Source: Pseudomonas maumuensis (lineage in GTDB: Bacteria > Pseudomonadota > Gammaproteobacteria > Pseudomonadales > Pseudomonadaceae). From it: DNA of 64,000 bases. Each line of letters starts with the position of its first letter. Positions within the stretch are counted from its first letter, which is position 1. The stretch spans positions 4,774,001-4,838,000 of the forward strand of contig NZ_CP077077.1 of assembly GCF_019139675.1 (NCBI RefSeq), given 5' to 3'. Below the pieces are notes generated by a model. That model was not told where the DNA came from, did not search any database, and was given only the letters and a program-made list of their open reading frames with translations. Both the position numbers and the translations under genes were made by a program. Below, in pieces: positions 34,935 to 44,518 of this stretch.

Positions 34935-35557
34935 TACAGAACCCCCAGCAGGTAGACGACGGTGAACACGCAGATCCAGACCACGTCGAGGAAGTGCCAG
35001 AACAGGCTCAGGCAGCTCATGCGGGTCTTGGCGGTCGGCGTGATGCCGTGCTTGTTGATCTGGTACATCATGATTGCCATCCAGATCAGACCGGCGGTCA
35101 CGTGCAGGCCGTGGGTACCGACCAGCGCGAAGAACGCCGACAGGAAGCCACTGCGCTGCGGGCCGTAGCCTTCGGCGATCAGGTGATGGAACTCATAGAT
35201 TTCCATCGCGATGAAGCCTGCACCGAACAGGAAGGTCACAGCCAACCAGCCCAGTACACCTGCCTTGTTGCCGGCGAACATCTTCAGCATGGCGAAGCCG
35301 AAGGTGATCGAGGACAGCAGCAGGAACGCGGTTTCGACCAGCACGAAGTCGAGCTGGAAGATGTCGTGACCCGACGGGCCGCCGGCGAAACCGCCGGACA
35401 GCACCGCGTAGGTGGCGAAGAGCGACGCAAACAGGATGCAGTCGGTCATCAGGTACAGCCAGAAACCGAGTACGGTCATCTGGCCCGAGTCGTGGTGGTG
35501 GTCATCGTGCGCATGGTCATGACCATGCGCGCCACCGTGGATTACTTGACTGGACAT
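34934..35557 (-). CDS. cyoC: Cytochrome bo3 ubiquinol oxidase subunit III (CyoC)
   Basis: A 207-residue protein with a His/Asp-rich N-terminus ([17 protein letters not shown]) and five membrane helices of the haem-copper oxidase subunit III family ([14 protein letters not shown] and [11 protein letters not shown] conserved). The His-rich tail could bind metal but is common in pseudomonad CyoC. Three bases after cyoB. Confidence 0.95.
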   Translation of the reverse strand: MSSQVIHGGAHGHDHAHDDHHHDSGQMTVLGFWLYLMTDCILFASLFATYAVLSGGFAGGPSGHDIFQLDFVLVETAFLLLSSITFGFAMLKMFAGNKAGVLGWLAVTFLFGAGFIAMEIYEFHHLIAEGYGPQRSGFLSAFFALVGTHGLHVTAGLIWMAIMMYQINKHGITPTAKTRMSCLSLFWHFLDVVWICVFTVVYLLGVL

Positions 35558-35560
35558 TGA

Positions 35561-37582
35561 TTACACCCGTTCAAACGATTCGACACGTGCGCCGCCGGCA
35601 GGCAGTGCACCAGCGTTGGCCAGCGCTTTCATGCGCTCGCCTTCGATGCGCGCCACTTCTTCGGCCGGCACCATGTAGCCCTGGTCGTCACGCGCGGCGT
35701 GGCGAACGAAGACAGCGATGGTCGCAACCAGGCTCGCACCCACCAGCCACCAGATGTGCCAGATGAAGGCGAAGCCGAACACGGTCAGCAACAGACCCAT
35801 GAACAGACCGGTGGAGGTGTTGCTCGGCATGTGGATCGCTTCGTACTTGGCCGGAGCCTTGTAGGCGGCGCCGGCTTGCTTGGCTTCGTGCCAGGCGTCC
35901 AGGCCAACGTGCTCAGGCATGTGGGCGAAGTTGTAGAACGGAGGTGGCGACGAGGTCGACCATTCCAGAGTACGGCCGCCCCATGGGTCGCCGGTGACGT
36001 CCATGTTGTCCTTGCGATCGCGAACCGAGACGTAGATCTGGATCAGCTGGCAAGCGATACCGAACAGGATCAGCACGGCGCCGACCACGGCTACGTACAG
36101 GTAGGGTTCCCACAGCGGGTTGTCGGAGTGGTTCAGACGACGGGTCATGCCCATGAAGCCCAGGGCGTACAGCGGCATGAACGCTACGTAGAAGCCGGAG
36201 ATCCAGAACCAGAAGGCAGCCTTGCCCCACTTCTCGTTCAGGGTGAAACCGAAGGCTTTCGGGAACCAGAAGGCGAAGCCGGCGATGTAGCCGAATACCG
36301 CGCCACCGATGATCACGTTGTGGAAGTGGGCGATCACGAACAGGCTGTTGTGCAGAACGAAGTCGGCACCTGGAACAGCCAGCAGAACGCCGGTCATGCC
36401 ACCGATGGAGAAGGTGACCATGAAGCCCAGGGTCCACATGATCGGCGCGGTGAAGCGCAGACGGCCCTGGTAGATGGTGAACAGCCAGTTGAACAGCTTC
36501 ACACCGGTCGGAATGGAGATCAGCATCGTCGCCAGGCCGAAGAAGGTGTTGACGCTGGCGCCGGCACCCATGGTGAAGAAGTGGTGCAGCCAGACCGCGA
36601 AGCCCAGGATGGCGATCGCGCCCGATGCGTAGATCATCGAGTGGTGACCGAACAGGCGCTTGCCTGCGAAGGTCGAGGTGACTTCCGAGAACACGCCGAA
36701 GGCCGGCAGGATCAGGATGTAGACCTCAGGGTGACCCCACGCCCAGAACAGGTTGACGTACATCATCGGGTTCCCACCAAGCTCGTTGGTGAAGATGTGG
36801 AAGTCCAGATAACGGTCAACAGTCAGCAGTGCGAGTGCGGCGGTCAGGATCGGGAACGAAGCGACGATCAGCACGTTGGCCCAGGTGCAGGTCCAGGTGA
36901 AGATCGGCATGTCCATCAGCTTCATGCCAGGGGCGCGCATCTTCATCACGGTGACGAGGAAGTTCACGCCGGTAAGCGTCGTACCCAGACCTGATAGCTG
37001 TAGCGCCCAGATGTAGTAGTCGACACCCACCCCAGGGCTGTACTGGATACCCGCGAGCGGCGGATAGGCAACCCAGCCGGTCTTGGCGAATTCACCAACG
37101 CCCAGCGAGATGTTGACCAGCAGCACGCCTGCCAGCAGCAGGTAGAAGCTCAGGGAGTTCAGGAACGGGAAGGCAACGTCACGTGCACCGATCTGCAGAG
37201 GAACCGCAAGGTTCATCAGGCCGGTGAAGAACGGCATCGCCATGAAGATGATCATGATCACACCGTGGGCGGTGAAGATCTGGTCATAGTGTTCAGGCGG
37301 CAGATAGCCTTCGGAGCCACCGGTGGCGGCGGCCAGCTGGGTACGCATCATGATGGCGTCGGCGAAGCCGCGCAGCAGCATGACCATAGCGACGATGATG
37401 TACATCACGCCGATTTTCTTGTGGTCGACCGTGGTCAGCCACTCGGTCCACAAGTAGGTCCACTTGCGGAAATAGGTGATGGCACCAACGACAGCGATAC
37501 CACCGAGCGCGATCATGGCAAGCGTCACCATGACTATCGGCTCGTGATACGGTATCGCCTCCAGAGTTAATTTACCGAACAT
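35561..37582 (-). CDS. cyoB: Cytochrome bo3 ubiquinol oxidase subunit I (CyoB)
   Basis: A 673-residue haem-copper oxidase catalytic subunit: about 15 membrane helices. [15 protein letters not shown] carries the low-spin haem His, [17 protein letters not shown] the CuB His and cross-linked Tyr, and [14 protein letters not shown] the further haem ligands. It reduces O2 to water with quinol electrons and pumps protons. Three bases after the cyoA stop. Confidence 0.97.
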   Translation of the reverse strand: MFGKLTLEAIPYHEPIVMVTLAMIALGGIAVVGAITYFRKWTYLWTEWLTTVDHKKIGVMYIIVAMVMLLRGFADAIMMRTQLAAATGGSEGYLPPEHYDQIFTAHGVIMIIFMAMPFFTGLMNLAVPLQIGARDVAFPFLNSLSFYLLLAGVLLVNISLGVGEFAKTGWVAYPPLAGIQYSPGVGVDYYIWALQLSGLGTTLTGVNFLVTVMKMRAPGMKLMDMPIFTWTCTWANVLIVASFPILTAALALLTVDRYLDFHIFTNELGGNPMMYVNLFWAWGHPEVYILILPAFGVFSEVTSTFAGKRLFGHHSMIYASGAIAILGFAVWLHHFFTMGAGASVNTFFGLATMLISIPTGVKLFNWLFTIYQGRLRFTAPIMWTLGFMVTFSIGGMTGVLLAVPGADFVLHNSLFVIAHFHNVIIGGAVFGYIAGFAFWFPKAFGFTLNEKWGKAAFWFWISGFYVAFMPLYALGFMGMTRRLNHSDNPLWEPYLYVAVVGAVLILFGIACQLIQIYVSVRDRKDNMDVTGDPWGGRTLEWSTSSPPPFYNFAHMPEHVGLDAWHEAKQAGAAYKAPAKYEAIHMPSNTSTGLFMGLLLTVFGFAFIWHIWWLVGASLVATIAVFVRHAARDDQGYMVPAEEVARIEGERMKALANAGALPAGGARVESFERV

Positions 37583-37585
37583 CTC

Positions 37586-38530
37586 TTACTCCTCTGCACC
37601 GGCAGCTGGTTGCATACTCGATTCCACACCCTTGGTAGTGGCCAGGTCTTTGCTGCCTGCTTCTTCGTGGTTCGGACGACCGCGGTTCATGCCTTCGTAC
37701 TTGTCGACGATGCGCTGGAACTGGTCAGCCTGAGCCTCGCTGTACAGCGCGACTGGGTTGTTTTCGCTTGCTTTGGCCAAGGCGTCATATTCGGCCTGGT
37801 CCAGTTTCTTCGGCGAAGCCTTCACCTCGGCGACCCATGCATCGAAGTCGGCCTGGGAGGTGGCAACAGCCTTGAATTTCATACCGGTGAAGCCGGCGCC
37901 GCTGTAGTTGGCGGAGATACCGTCGAACTCACCGTTCTCGTTGGCGATCAGGTGCAGTTTGGTGGTCATGCCAGCCATGGCGTAGATCTGGCCACCCAGG
38001 CCCGGGATGAAGAACGAGTTCATCACGGCGTCGGAGGTGACACGGAAGTTGACCGGGGTGTTGGCCGGGAAGACGATCTTGTTGACCGTGGCGATGCCCT
38101 GTTCCGGGTAGATGAACAGCCATTTCCAGTCCAGCGCGACCACGTCGATCTGCACCGGCTTCACATCGGAATCCAGTGGACGGTACGGGTCCAGCTTGTG
38201 GGTGGAGTGGTAGGTGAAGTAACCCAGGGCGATGATGATCAGGATCGGGATGATCCACACCGCGGCCTCGATCTTGGTCGAGTGCGACCAGTCGGGGGTA
38301 TAGGTGGCGGCCTTGTTGGACGCGCGATACTTCCAGGCGAACGCCAGGGTCATGATGATCACGGGCACGACCACCAGCAGCATCAGGCCGGTGGCGATCA
38401 GGATCAGGTTCTTCTGCTCAATGCCGACCTGGCCCTTCGGATCGAGCAGGGTCCAGTTGCACCCACTGAGTAAAAGCATGCCTAAAAAGGGCAATATGCC
38501 AAACAGTCTGGGGTAACGCTTTTTACTCAT
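37586..38530 (-). CDS. cyoA: Cytochrome bo3 ubiquinol oxidase subunit II (CyoA)
   Basis: A 314-residue lipoprotein: lipobox LLSGC with Cys24, two membrane helices (about 40-65 and 88-108), then a cupredoxin domain ([36 protein letters not shown]) lacking the CuA ligands, as expected for a quinol rather than cytochrome c oxidase. First gene of cyoABCDE. Confidence 0.96.
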   Translation of the reverse strand: MSKKRYPRLFGILPFLGMLLLSGCNWTLLDPKGQVGIEQKNLILIATGLMLLVVVPVIIMTLAFAWKYRASNKAATYTPDWSHSTKIEAAVWIIPILIIIALGYFTYHSTHKLDPYRPLDSDVKPVQIDVVALDWKWLFIYPEQGIATVNKIVFPANTPVNFRVTSDAVMNSFFIPGLGGQIYAMAGMTTKLHLIANENGEFDGISANYSGAGFTGMKFKAVATSQADFDAWVAEVKASPKKLDQAEYDALAKASENNPVALYSEAQADQFQRIVDKYEGMNRGRPNHEEAGSKDLATTKGVESSMQPAAGAEE

Positions 38531-39090
38531 CTCACGACCTCTAGATCAGCTTGCTTCAATGCAATTTGTGTTTTGGTAGCCAACACTTCGTCCTGCCAAG
38601 TGCGGCAATTGGCGCCCGTACTCGCCCCTGCCAGGGATCCGACTGCTGGATCTTGGCGTCAAGCGGGTTGGCGGTGCTTATGGTTTCGTAGGCAACAGGC
38701 CTGTACTTCAGACCAAGTCCATTTGGTGCGGGAAAACGCGGAGGGGTGTCCGCCCGGTATCGCCGTTGGGCGAAACTTGTCGAAGTCAGCAAATGGAAAG
38801 CGCTGCGGCTCCCATCAATCCTGCGACTCGCAAGCAGTGCCGAACGGAAATTGGGGGCGATTGTAGATAGGTCGCCCCACGATGACTATGACTTATTGAG
38901 CAACAGTCTTTTACAGGATTCGCAACAATACTGGTCAAAAAATCAACTTCGCGACAGTTTGTCGCACCCCGCCTAGTAGCCCTGAAACCCTTGTCGCGCA
39001 AGGGTTGGTGGCTGACCTGGATCAATCATCCGGAGCGTTTGGCAGCTTATCCAACCGCGCAATAGACCCAGGTCAATTCGGGACTTTGGT
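38531..39090. promoter_or_regulatory. Upstream region of the cyo operon
   Basis: 560 bases with no convincing gene; short frames here lack ribosome sites and family similarity. It must carry the cyo promoter. Two palindromes stand out: GCGACA-GTT-TGTCGC (38951-38965) and AACCCTTG-TCGCG-CAAGGGTT (38986-39006). TTGATCCAGGTCAG on the minus strand (39016-39029) resembles an FNR/ANR half-conserved box but is nearly 490 bases from cyoA, so I do not call it. Confidence 0.45.
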
Positions 39091-39597
39091 CTAAGCGCGA
39101 CGACGGTTTCGGTAGATTCCCAGAGGCACCAGAACCGCCGTCAGCACGAACGCCACCAGCGCCCACTGCGCGAGGGACAGGCCGAGAATCGGTGGGTAGG
39201 GCGTGGAGCAGAAACCATCGACCTGGAATGCCAGCGGCCAGAGCTTGGCCAGCGGCAGGTCGTCGACGATGGGCTGCAAGGTGTCGATACCGCAGCTGAC
39301 CATCGGGTTGGCGAGTATATACACATGATTGCCGGCGGCAACGATGCCACCGATGGCGCTGAGCACCACCAGCGCCTCGAAGAACGTCAGGCTGCGGCGC
39401 CCGGGCATGGCGGCGGCGATGAAGGCGAAGATGGCGATGAACAGCAAGGCATAGCGCTGCAGGATGCACAGTGGGCAGGGGGCCTCGCCCAGCACCACCT
39501 GCATGTACAGGGCGCCGCCGATCAGCGCCAGGCAGATCACGCCGAGGAGCACCAGAAAGCGCCGTTCCCGATTCAGGCGCGATGAGAGTTCGTTCAT
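39091..39597 (-). CDS. dsbB: Disulfide bond formation protein DsbB
   Basis: A 168-residue inner-membrane protein with four helices and both periplasmic cysteine pairs: CPLC (Cys41/Cys44) and Cys102 (SCGID) / Cys130 (GFCST). It reoxidises DsbA and passes electrons to quinone, linking it functionally to the adjacent quinol oxidase. Start ATG at 39597. Usual family length. Confidence 0.93.
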   Translation of the reverse strand: MNELSSRLNRERRFLVLLGVICLALIGGALYMQVVLGEAPCPLCILQRYALLFIAIFAFIAAAMPGRRSLTFFEALVVLSAIGGIVAAGNHVYILANPMVSCGIDTLQPIVDDLPLAKLWPLAFQVDGFCSTPYPPILGLSLAQWALVAFVLTAVLVPLGIYRNRRRA

Positions 39598-39842
39598 TGC
39601 CGATTCCTTCGATGGAGAGTGGCAGCGCGGGCTGCCCGAGGGGCGCCCAGTCTACACGCTGGAGATGACCTTTGAATGCATCGAGGAGGGGCGTGCGCGG
39701 CTATCCACTGATGACCTAGGACCGAGCGGGTCGGTTTCGGTTCACTGGCCGACATGAAAAATGCGCCAGCCCGAGCGCCAGACAGGGGCAAGCCCCTCGA
39801 CACCCGGGAGTGAAGGATACAGTGATTAAAGGAGGATTAAAG

Positions 39843-40010
39843 ATGAAAGCGGGTGTAACCGCATTCATCTCTTCCTTATATAGAAGATCGGCTTTGGGCC
39901 CAATCGCTGCGGTTCGGCGCTCGGCCAGGCCAACAGCACCGAATGCCATCGTCCGCTTCGTTCTCGATTACCCACGGCCGGGAGCATCCGTGTGCTGGCG
40001 GCCCGACTGA
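39843..40010 (+). CDS. Possible small ORF (55 codons) with strong ribosome site
   Basis: An ATG preceded at good spacing by AAAGGAGG, an almost perfect Shine-Dalgarno sequence. It would encode MKAGVTAFISSLYRRSALG and an Arg/Pro-rich remainder ending CWRPD. No family recognised, and the left arm of the inverted repeat lies inside it. The ribosome site is the only positive evidence; the tail may be fortuitous. Confidence 0.25.
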   Translation: MKAGVTAFISSLYRRSALGPIAAVRRSARPTAPNAIVRFVLDYPRPGASVCWRPD

Positions 40011-40032
40011 ACGCCGAACCGCAGCGATTGGG
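39899..40032. repeat. 21-base perfect inverted repeat
   Basis: Arm 39899-39919 (starts CCCAATCGCTGCGGTTCGG) is exactly complementary to 40012-40032; 92 bases lie between. Unlike REP. Could be the ends of a miniature element or a regulatory RNA. Confidence 0.8.
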
Positions 40033-40056
40033 ATGAATTACTCGTGGCCTGTCCCG

Positions 40057-40128
40057 GCCCCATCGCCGGCAAGCCGGCCCCACAGGTATCGCTGAACCCT
40101 GTGGAGCCGGCTTGCCGGCGATGGGGCC
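40057..40128. repeat. REP palindrome pair
   Basis: Inverted REP copies (variant CCGGCCCCACAGG on the left arm) lie directly 3' of hmp. Confidence 0.88.
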
Positions 40129-40143
40129 CGCCAGGCCTATCGC

Positions 40144-41322
40144 TTACTCCAGCGCCGCAGCCGGCCCGAAGAACTCGTAGCGGCTCTGCCCTTCCGGCAC
40201 ACCCAGGCCCTTGAGCTGACGTTTGATCGCCGCCATGAAGCCCTTGGGCCCGAGGAAGTAGGCGTCGATATCGCGCTCACGCGGCAGCCATTCGGCCAGC
40301 AGCTCCTGGTCCAGCAGGCCCACCGCATCGGCGGCCTGGCTGCCATCCTCCTCGGCGTAGCAGTAGAAGCGCTTGAGTTGCGGGTGGCGCGCCGCCAGGC
40401 CATCGATCCAGTCGCGGAAGGCATGCACCGCGCCGTTGCGCGCGCAATGGATGAAATGCACCGGGCGTTCTGTCTCGAGCGCCGCTTCAAGCATGGCCAG
40501 GGTCGGCGTGATGCCCACGCCGCCGCTGATCAGCACCAGCGGCTTTTCGCTGGCGACCAGGGTGAAATCACCGGAAGGCGGGAACAGTTGCAGGGTATCG
40601 CCGACCATCAAGCCATCATGCAGGTAGTTGGAGACCTTGCCGCCCGCCTCGCGCTTGACGCTGATGCGGTACTGCTCACCGTCGCACAGGGCCGACAGCG
40701 AATAGTTGCGGCGCTGCTCCTGGCCATCGATCTCCAGCTTCAAGCCGATGTACTGGCCCGGCTCGGCCTTGAGCACCGGCTTGCCATCGACCGGAGCGAA
40801 GTAGAACGAGACGATCTCGCGGCTTTCCTGCTCGCGGCGCACCAGGCGGAATTCGCGAGTGCCGCGCCAGCCGCCGGCGGCCTCTTCCTTCTGCTTGTAC
40901 AGGTTCTCCTCGGCGCCGATGAGGATCTCGGCAAGCTGGCCGTAGGCCGCCGCCCAGGCGGCGATCACCTCGGCGGTGGCGATCTCTTTGCCCAGCACTT
41001 CCTCGATCGCGCGCAGCAGGCAGCTGCCGACGATCGGGTAGTGTTCAGGGAGAATCTGCAAGGCGACGTGCTTGTTGATGATCTGCCCGACCAGGCCACC
41101 CAGCTGCTCGAGCTGGTCGATATGCCGGGCGTACATCAGCACGCCGTTGGCCAGGGCACGCGGCTGGTCGCCGCTGGCCTGGTGGGCCTGGTTGAACAGC
41201 GGGCGTACCTCGGGGTACTCGCTGAGCATCAGTTTGTAGAAGTGGGTGGTCAGGGCCTCGCCACCGCTTTCCAGCAGGGGCACGGTGGCTTTGATGATTG
41301 CACGCTGTTCGGCATTGAGCAT
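40144..41322 (-). CDS. hmp: Flavohaemoglobin / nitric oxide dioxygenase Hmp
   Basis: A 392-residue protein: N-terminal globin (1-140) with proximal His85 in IINKHVAL, then an FAD domain (RRNYSLSALCDG) and an NAD(P) domain (GGVGITPTLAML). It oxidises NO to nitrate under air. The ATG at 41322 is chosen because it starts the canonical MLNAEQRAIIKATVPLL. Divergent from its NorR-type activator. On the minus strand, TTGGCAC near 41382 resembles a sigma-54 -24 element, but the -12 match is imperfect. Confidence 0.95.
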   Translation of the reverse strand: MLNAEQRAIIKATVPLLESGGEALTTHFYKLMLSEYPEVRPLFNQAHQASGDQPRALANGVLMYARHIDQLEQLGGLVGQIINKHVALQILPEHYPIVGSCLLRAIEEVLGKEIATAEVIAAWAAAYGQLAEILIGAEENLYKQKEEAAGGWRGTREFRLVRREQESREIVSFYFAPVDGKPVLKAEPGQYIGLKLEIDGQEQRRNYSLSALCDGEQYRISVKREAGGKVSNYLHDGLMVGDTLQLFPPSGDFTLVASEKPLVLISGGVGITPTLAMLEAALETERPVHFIHCARNGAVHAFRDWIDGLAARHPQLKRFYCYAEEDGSQAADAVGLLDQELLAEWLPRERDIDAYFLGPKGFMAAIKRQLKGLGVPEGQSRYEFFGPAAALE

Positions 41323-41424
41323 TACGACAACTCCTGAGCCTGTGGCTTCGAATGGTTGCGTAGACCATTTCAGCAATCGTGCCAACTTCGAACCTCAGTA
41401 AAACCGGGGGTTTTCATTGATCGA

Positions 41425-41437
41425 TGTCAAAAGGACA
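41425..41437. promoter_or_regulatory. Putative NorR/FhpR binding site
   Basis: The palindrome TGTC-AAAAG-GACA lies in the 154 bases between hmp and its regulator. It fits the GT-N7-AC core of NorR operators. Only one good copy is seen. Confidence 0.45.
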
Positions 41438-41476
41438 CACTCAGGCGTATAGTCATTCCGACCAACAGGAGTCCAT

Positions 41477-43027
41477 ATGACTGCAAAGCCCCTGCTCACC
41501 GCCCTCCTCCCCCTGGTGAGCGACTTGTCCCGCGACCTCCCCGACCAGGAACGCTACCGCCGGCTACTGCAGGCCATGCGCGGCCTGCTGCCGTGCGATG
41601 CCGCGGCGCTACTGCGCCTGGACGGTGAATGGCTGGTGCCGCTGGCGGTGGATGGCTTGTCGGCGGACACCCTGGGCCGACGCTTCCGGGTCAGCGAGCA
41701 CCCGCGCTTCCAGGCCCTGCTCAGCCGCCCCGAACCCACCCGCTTTCCCAGCGACAGCCCGCTGCCCGACCCTTACGACGGCTTGGTCGACGCCGCCCAT
41801 GTGGATCTCGAGGTCCACGACTGCATGGGTTGCCCGCTGATGGTCGACGAACGCCCGTGGGGCCTGCTGACCCTCGACGCGCTCGCCGCCGGCCAGTTCC
41901 AGAGCCTCGAACTCGACGCCCTGCAGGCCTTCGCCAGCCTCGCCGCCGCCACGGTGACCGTGGCCGAGCGCATCGAGCACCTGGCCCTGCGCGCCGAGGA
42001 CGAACACCAGCGCGCCGAGGTATATCGCCAGGCCAGCGGCCAAGACCGCGAGCTGATCGGCCAGAGCAAGGCGCACAAGCGCTTGGTCGAGGAAATCCGC
42101 CTGGTCGGCGGCAGCGACCTGACCGTGCTGATCACCGGCGAGACCGGTGTGGGCAAAGAGTTGGTGGCCCAGGCTTTGCACCATGCCAGCCAGCGCGCCA
42201 GCAAGCCGATGGTCAGCCTCAATTGCGCCGCCCTGCCCGACACCTTGGTGGAAAGCGAACTGTTTGGCCATGTGCGCGGCGCCTTCACCGGCGCCCACGG
42301 CGAACGCCGCGGCAAGTTCGAGCTGGCCAACGGTGGCACGCTGTTCCTCGACGAGGTCGGCGAGCTGCCCTTGGCGGTGCAGGCCAAGCTGTTGCGGGTG
42401 CTGCAGAGCGGGCAGTTGCAACGCCTGGGGTCGGACCGCGACCATCAGGTCGATGTGCGCCTGATCGCCGCGACCAACCGCGACCTGGCCGAAGAGGTGC
42501 GCAATGGCAACTTCCGCGCCGACTTCTACCACCGGCTGAGCGTCTACCCGCTGCAGGTTCCGCCCCTGCGCGAGCGAGGCCGCGACGTGCTGTTGCTGGC
42601 GGGTTTTTTCCTCGAACAGAACCGCGCGCGCCTGGGCCTGGGCAGCCTGCGCCTGTCCACCGATGCCCAGGCCGCCCTGCTGGCGTACGGCTGGCCGGGC
42701 AACGTGCGCGAACTGGAACATCTGATCGGTCGCTCGGCCCTCAAGGCGCTGGGGCAGCACGGGCGGCGGCCGAAGATCCTCACTTTGGAGGCGGCTGACC
42801 TCGATCTACGCAATGTGGCACCGACTACTCGGGTAGAAACCGAGGCACCGTCGGCTGACGCGCCATTGCCCGAGGGTGGGCTGCGCGAGGCGGTGGATGA
42901 TTATCAACGGCAGATCGTCGAAGCGTGCCTGGATCGTCACCAGGACAACTGGGCAGCCGCAGCTCGCGAGTTGGGGTTGGATCGGGCCAACCTGAGTCGG
43001 TTGGCCAAACGATTGGGGCTGCGCTGA
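41477..43027 (+). CDS. norR: NO-responsive sigma-54 activator NorR/FhpR
   Basis: A 516-residue protein: N-terminal GAF domain (about 20-165) with the non-haem iron environment (Cys116 in HDCMGCPL, Asp134), AAA+ domain with Walker A GETGVGKE (221-228) and the sigma-54 contact GAFTGA (268-273), and a C-terminal Fis-type helix-turn-helix (NWAAAARELGLDRANLSRLA). It senses NO and activates hmp; in P. aeruginosa the equivalent beside fhp is called FhpR. ATG preceded by CAGGAG. Confidence 0.93.
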   Translation: MTAKPLLTALLPLVSDLSRDLPDQERYRRLLQAMRGLLPCDAAALLRLDGEWLVPLAVDGLSADTLGRRFRVSEHPRFQALLSRPEPTRFPSDSPLPDPYDGLVDAAHVDLEVHDCMGCPLMVDERPWGLLTLDALAAGQFQSLELDALQAFASLAAATVTVAERIEHLALRAEDEHQRAEVYRQASGQDRELIGQSKAHKRLVEEIRLVGGSDLTVLITGETGVGKELVAQALHHASQRASKPMVSLNCAALPDTLVESELFGHVRGAFTGAHGERRGKFELANGGTLFLDEVGELPLAVQAKLLRVLQSGQLQRLGSDRDHQVDVRLIAATNRDLAEEVRNGNFRADFYHRLSVYPLQVPPLRERGRDVLLLAGFFLEQNRARLGLGSLRLSTDAQAALLAYGWPGNVRELEHLIGRSALKALGQHGRRPKILTLEAADLDLRNVAPTTRVETEAPSADAPLPEGGLREAVDDYQRQIVEACLDRHQDNWAAAARELGLDRANLSRLAKRLGLR

Positions 43028-43028
43028 T

Positions 43029-43128
43029 GGGGCCGCTTCGCAGCCCATTCGCCGGCAAGCCGGCTCCCACAGGGATGGCGCTTGGCTGAGCTCAGCACAG
43101 CCGGCGAAAGGGTCGCAAAGCGACCCCA
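43029..43128. repeat. REP copy plus GGGTCGC hairpin after norR
   Basis: A REP (43048-43073) with a degenerate partner is followed by the perfect hairpin GGGTCGC-AAA-GCGACCC (43110-43126). Probable norR 3' end. Confidence 0.75.
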
Positions 43129-43218
43129 CTGCAGATCCAATAGCAAACTAAGCTAAAGCCTGGCGCCAGAAAGCCGATAACCCGGCATCCTCCCCCTCAT
43201 TCATAGCGAAGGTTGTCC

Positions 43219-44118
43219 ATGGCCACGCAAAAAGCCCGCGCGGACTCGCTGTCCCTGCTGCTGTTCACCCTGCGCAGCGGCAAGCTGATGGCTATCAACC
43301 TGCTCAAGGTCAGCGAGATCATCCCCTGCCCGCCGCTGACCAAGCTGCCGGAGTCCCACCCGCACGTCAAAGGCGTCGCCACCCTGCGCGGCAACTCGCT
43401 GTCGGTGATCGACCTGTCCCGCGCCATCGGCGAAATGCCCCTGGCCGACCCCGACGGCGGCTGCCTGATCGTCACCGAGATCAGCCGCTCGCGCCAGGGC
43501 CTGCACGTGCAAGCGGTGAGCCGTATCGTCCATTGCCTGAGCACCGACATCAAGCCGCCGCCCTACGGCTCGGGCAATCGCTCGTTCATTACCGGCGTCA
43601 CCCGGGTCGACAACACCCTGGTGCAGGTGCTGGATATCGAGAAGGTCATCCATGGCATCGCCCCGCCGCCCCACGAACCACACCCAGGGGAAGTCAGCGA
43701 AGAAGATGCGAGCCTGCTGGCCGCCGCCAACATCCTGGTGGTGGACGACAGCCAGGTCGCGCTGCAGCAGTCGGTGCATACCCTGCGCAACCTTGGCATC
43801 GAGTGCCACACCGCGCGCAGCGCCAAGGATGCGATCAATGTGCTGCTGGAGCTGCAAGGCACCGAAAGAGAGATCAACATCATCGTCTCCGACATCGAGA
43901 TGTCCGAGATGGATGGCTTCGCCTTCACTCGCACCCTGCGCGAAACACCGGATTTCCAGCATCTCTATATTTTGCTGCACACCTCGCTGGACAGCGCGAT
44001 GAGCGGTGACAAGGCCAAACTGGCCGGGGCCAATGCCATCCTCACCAAGTTCTCCTCGCCGGAGCTGACCAACTGCCTGGTGACGGCAGCGCGGGCGGTG
44101 GTGTTTGCCGAGCACTGA
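43219..44118 (+). CDS. cheV: Chemotaxis coupling protein CheV
   Basis: A 299-residue protein: CheW-like domain (about 10-150; VATLRGNSLSVIDLSRAIG) joined to a response-regulator receiver domain (ILVVDDSQVA, phosphoacceptor Asp225 in VSDIEMSEMDG, Thr/Lys near the end). It couples receptors to CheA, with coupling modulated by phosphorylation. A TTG six bases upstream is in frame; the ATG at 43219 behind GAAGG is preferred. Stands apart from a chemotaxis cluster. Confidence 0.93.
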   Translation: MATQKARADSLSLLLFTLRSGKLMAINLLKVSEIIPCPPLTKLPESHPHVKGVATLRGNSLSVIDLSRAIGEMPLADPDGGCLIVTEISRSRQGLHVQAVSRIVHCLSTDIKPPPYGSGNRSFITGVTRVDNTLVQVLDIEKVIHGIAPPPHEPHPGEVSEEDASLLAAANILVVDDSQVALQQSVHTLRNLGIECHTARSAKDAINVLLELQGTEREINIIVSDIEMSEMDGFAFTRTLRETPDFQHLYILLHTSLDSAMSGDKAKLAGANAILTKFSSPELTNCLVTAARAVVFAEH

Positions 44119-44121
44119 CAT

Positions 44122-44148
44122 ATCAAGTCAGGATTTTCCTGACTTGAT
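44122..44148. terminator. Terminator-like hairpin after cheV
   Basis: A perfect 12-base stem ATCAAGTCAGGA / TCCTGACTTGAT with loop TTT, four bases past the cheV stop. No T-run follows on the plus strand, so efficiency is uncertain. Confidence 0.65.
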
Positions 44149-44206
44149 GAAGAAAAGGGTTCGGGCATAATTCGCGCCCTTCGCAGGTCCATTGCCGGTG
44201 TCGCGT

Positions 44207-44518
44207 ATGAAAGTTCTCAATTCGCTCCTGATCCTTTGCGCCCTCGCCAGCGGCGCAGCCCACGCTTCGAGCAACCAGGCCTGGAGCGACCAGCGCCAGC
44301 ACATGCTCAAGGCCTGCCTGGCCGCCAGCCAGTTCAAGGATGCCCATGCCTTGGGCAAGCCCGCCGAATTCGACGACCAGGTCGGTTACAGTGCGCTGCT
44401 GATCGAGGGCAGCTACCCCCAGAAGCACATGCAGAACCGCACCGGCACCGAGTTGTGCCTCTATGACCGCCAGCGTCAGCAAGCCTTCGTCACCGAATGG
44501 GAAGCCGGCAAGCGATGA
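44207..44518 (+). CDS. Small exported protein of unknown function
   Basis: A 103-residue protein with a signal peptide (about 1-20, ending GAAHA) and two mature cysteines (LKACLAASQ, ELCLYDR) that could form a disulfide. Not recognised as a named family. The GSYPQKHMQNRTGTELCLYD segment is the most structured-looking part. Its stop overlaps the next start by four bases (ATGA), so it is coupled to the cysteine-cluster gene. Confidence 0.75.
   Translation: MKVLNSLLILCALASGAAHASSNQAWSDQRQHMLKACLAASQFKDAHALGKPAEFDDQVGYSALLIEGSYPQKHMQNRTGTELCLYDRQRQQAFVTEWEAGKR

Larger units (their letters stand above)
39598..40143. other. Intergenic region between dsbB and hmp
   Basis: 546 bases. It holds the dsbB promoter side, a possible tiny gene (39843-40010), a 21-base perfect inverted repeat (39899-39919 with 40012-40032) enclosing 92 bases, and a REP pair at 40057-40128. 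No tRNA-like fold seen. Confidence 0.5.

Noticed and set aside
38786..39025. A 79-codon minus-strand frame upstream of cyoA.
   Set aside because: No ribosome site, no protein-like pattern, and it contains the palindromes of the intergenic region.
39016..39029. ANR/FNR-like box TTGATCCAGGTCAG.
   Set aside because: Only one half-site is good and it is about 490 bases from cyoA; chance occurrence is likely.
39464..39757. Plus-strand frame overlapping the start of dsbB.
   Set aside because: Mostly antisense to dsbB; its unique tail is short and has no ribosome site of its own.
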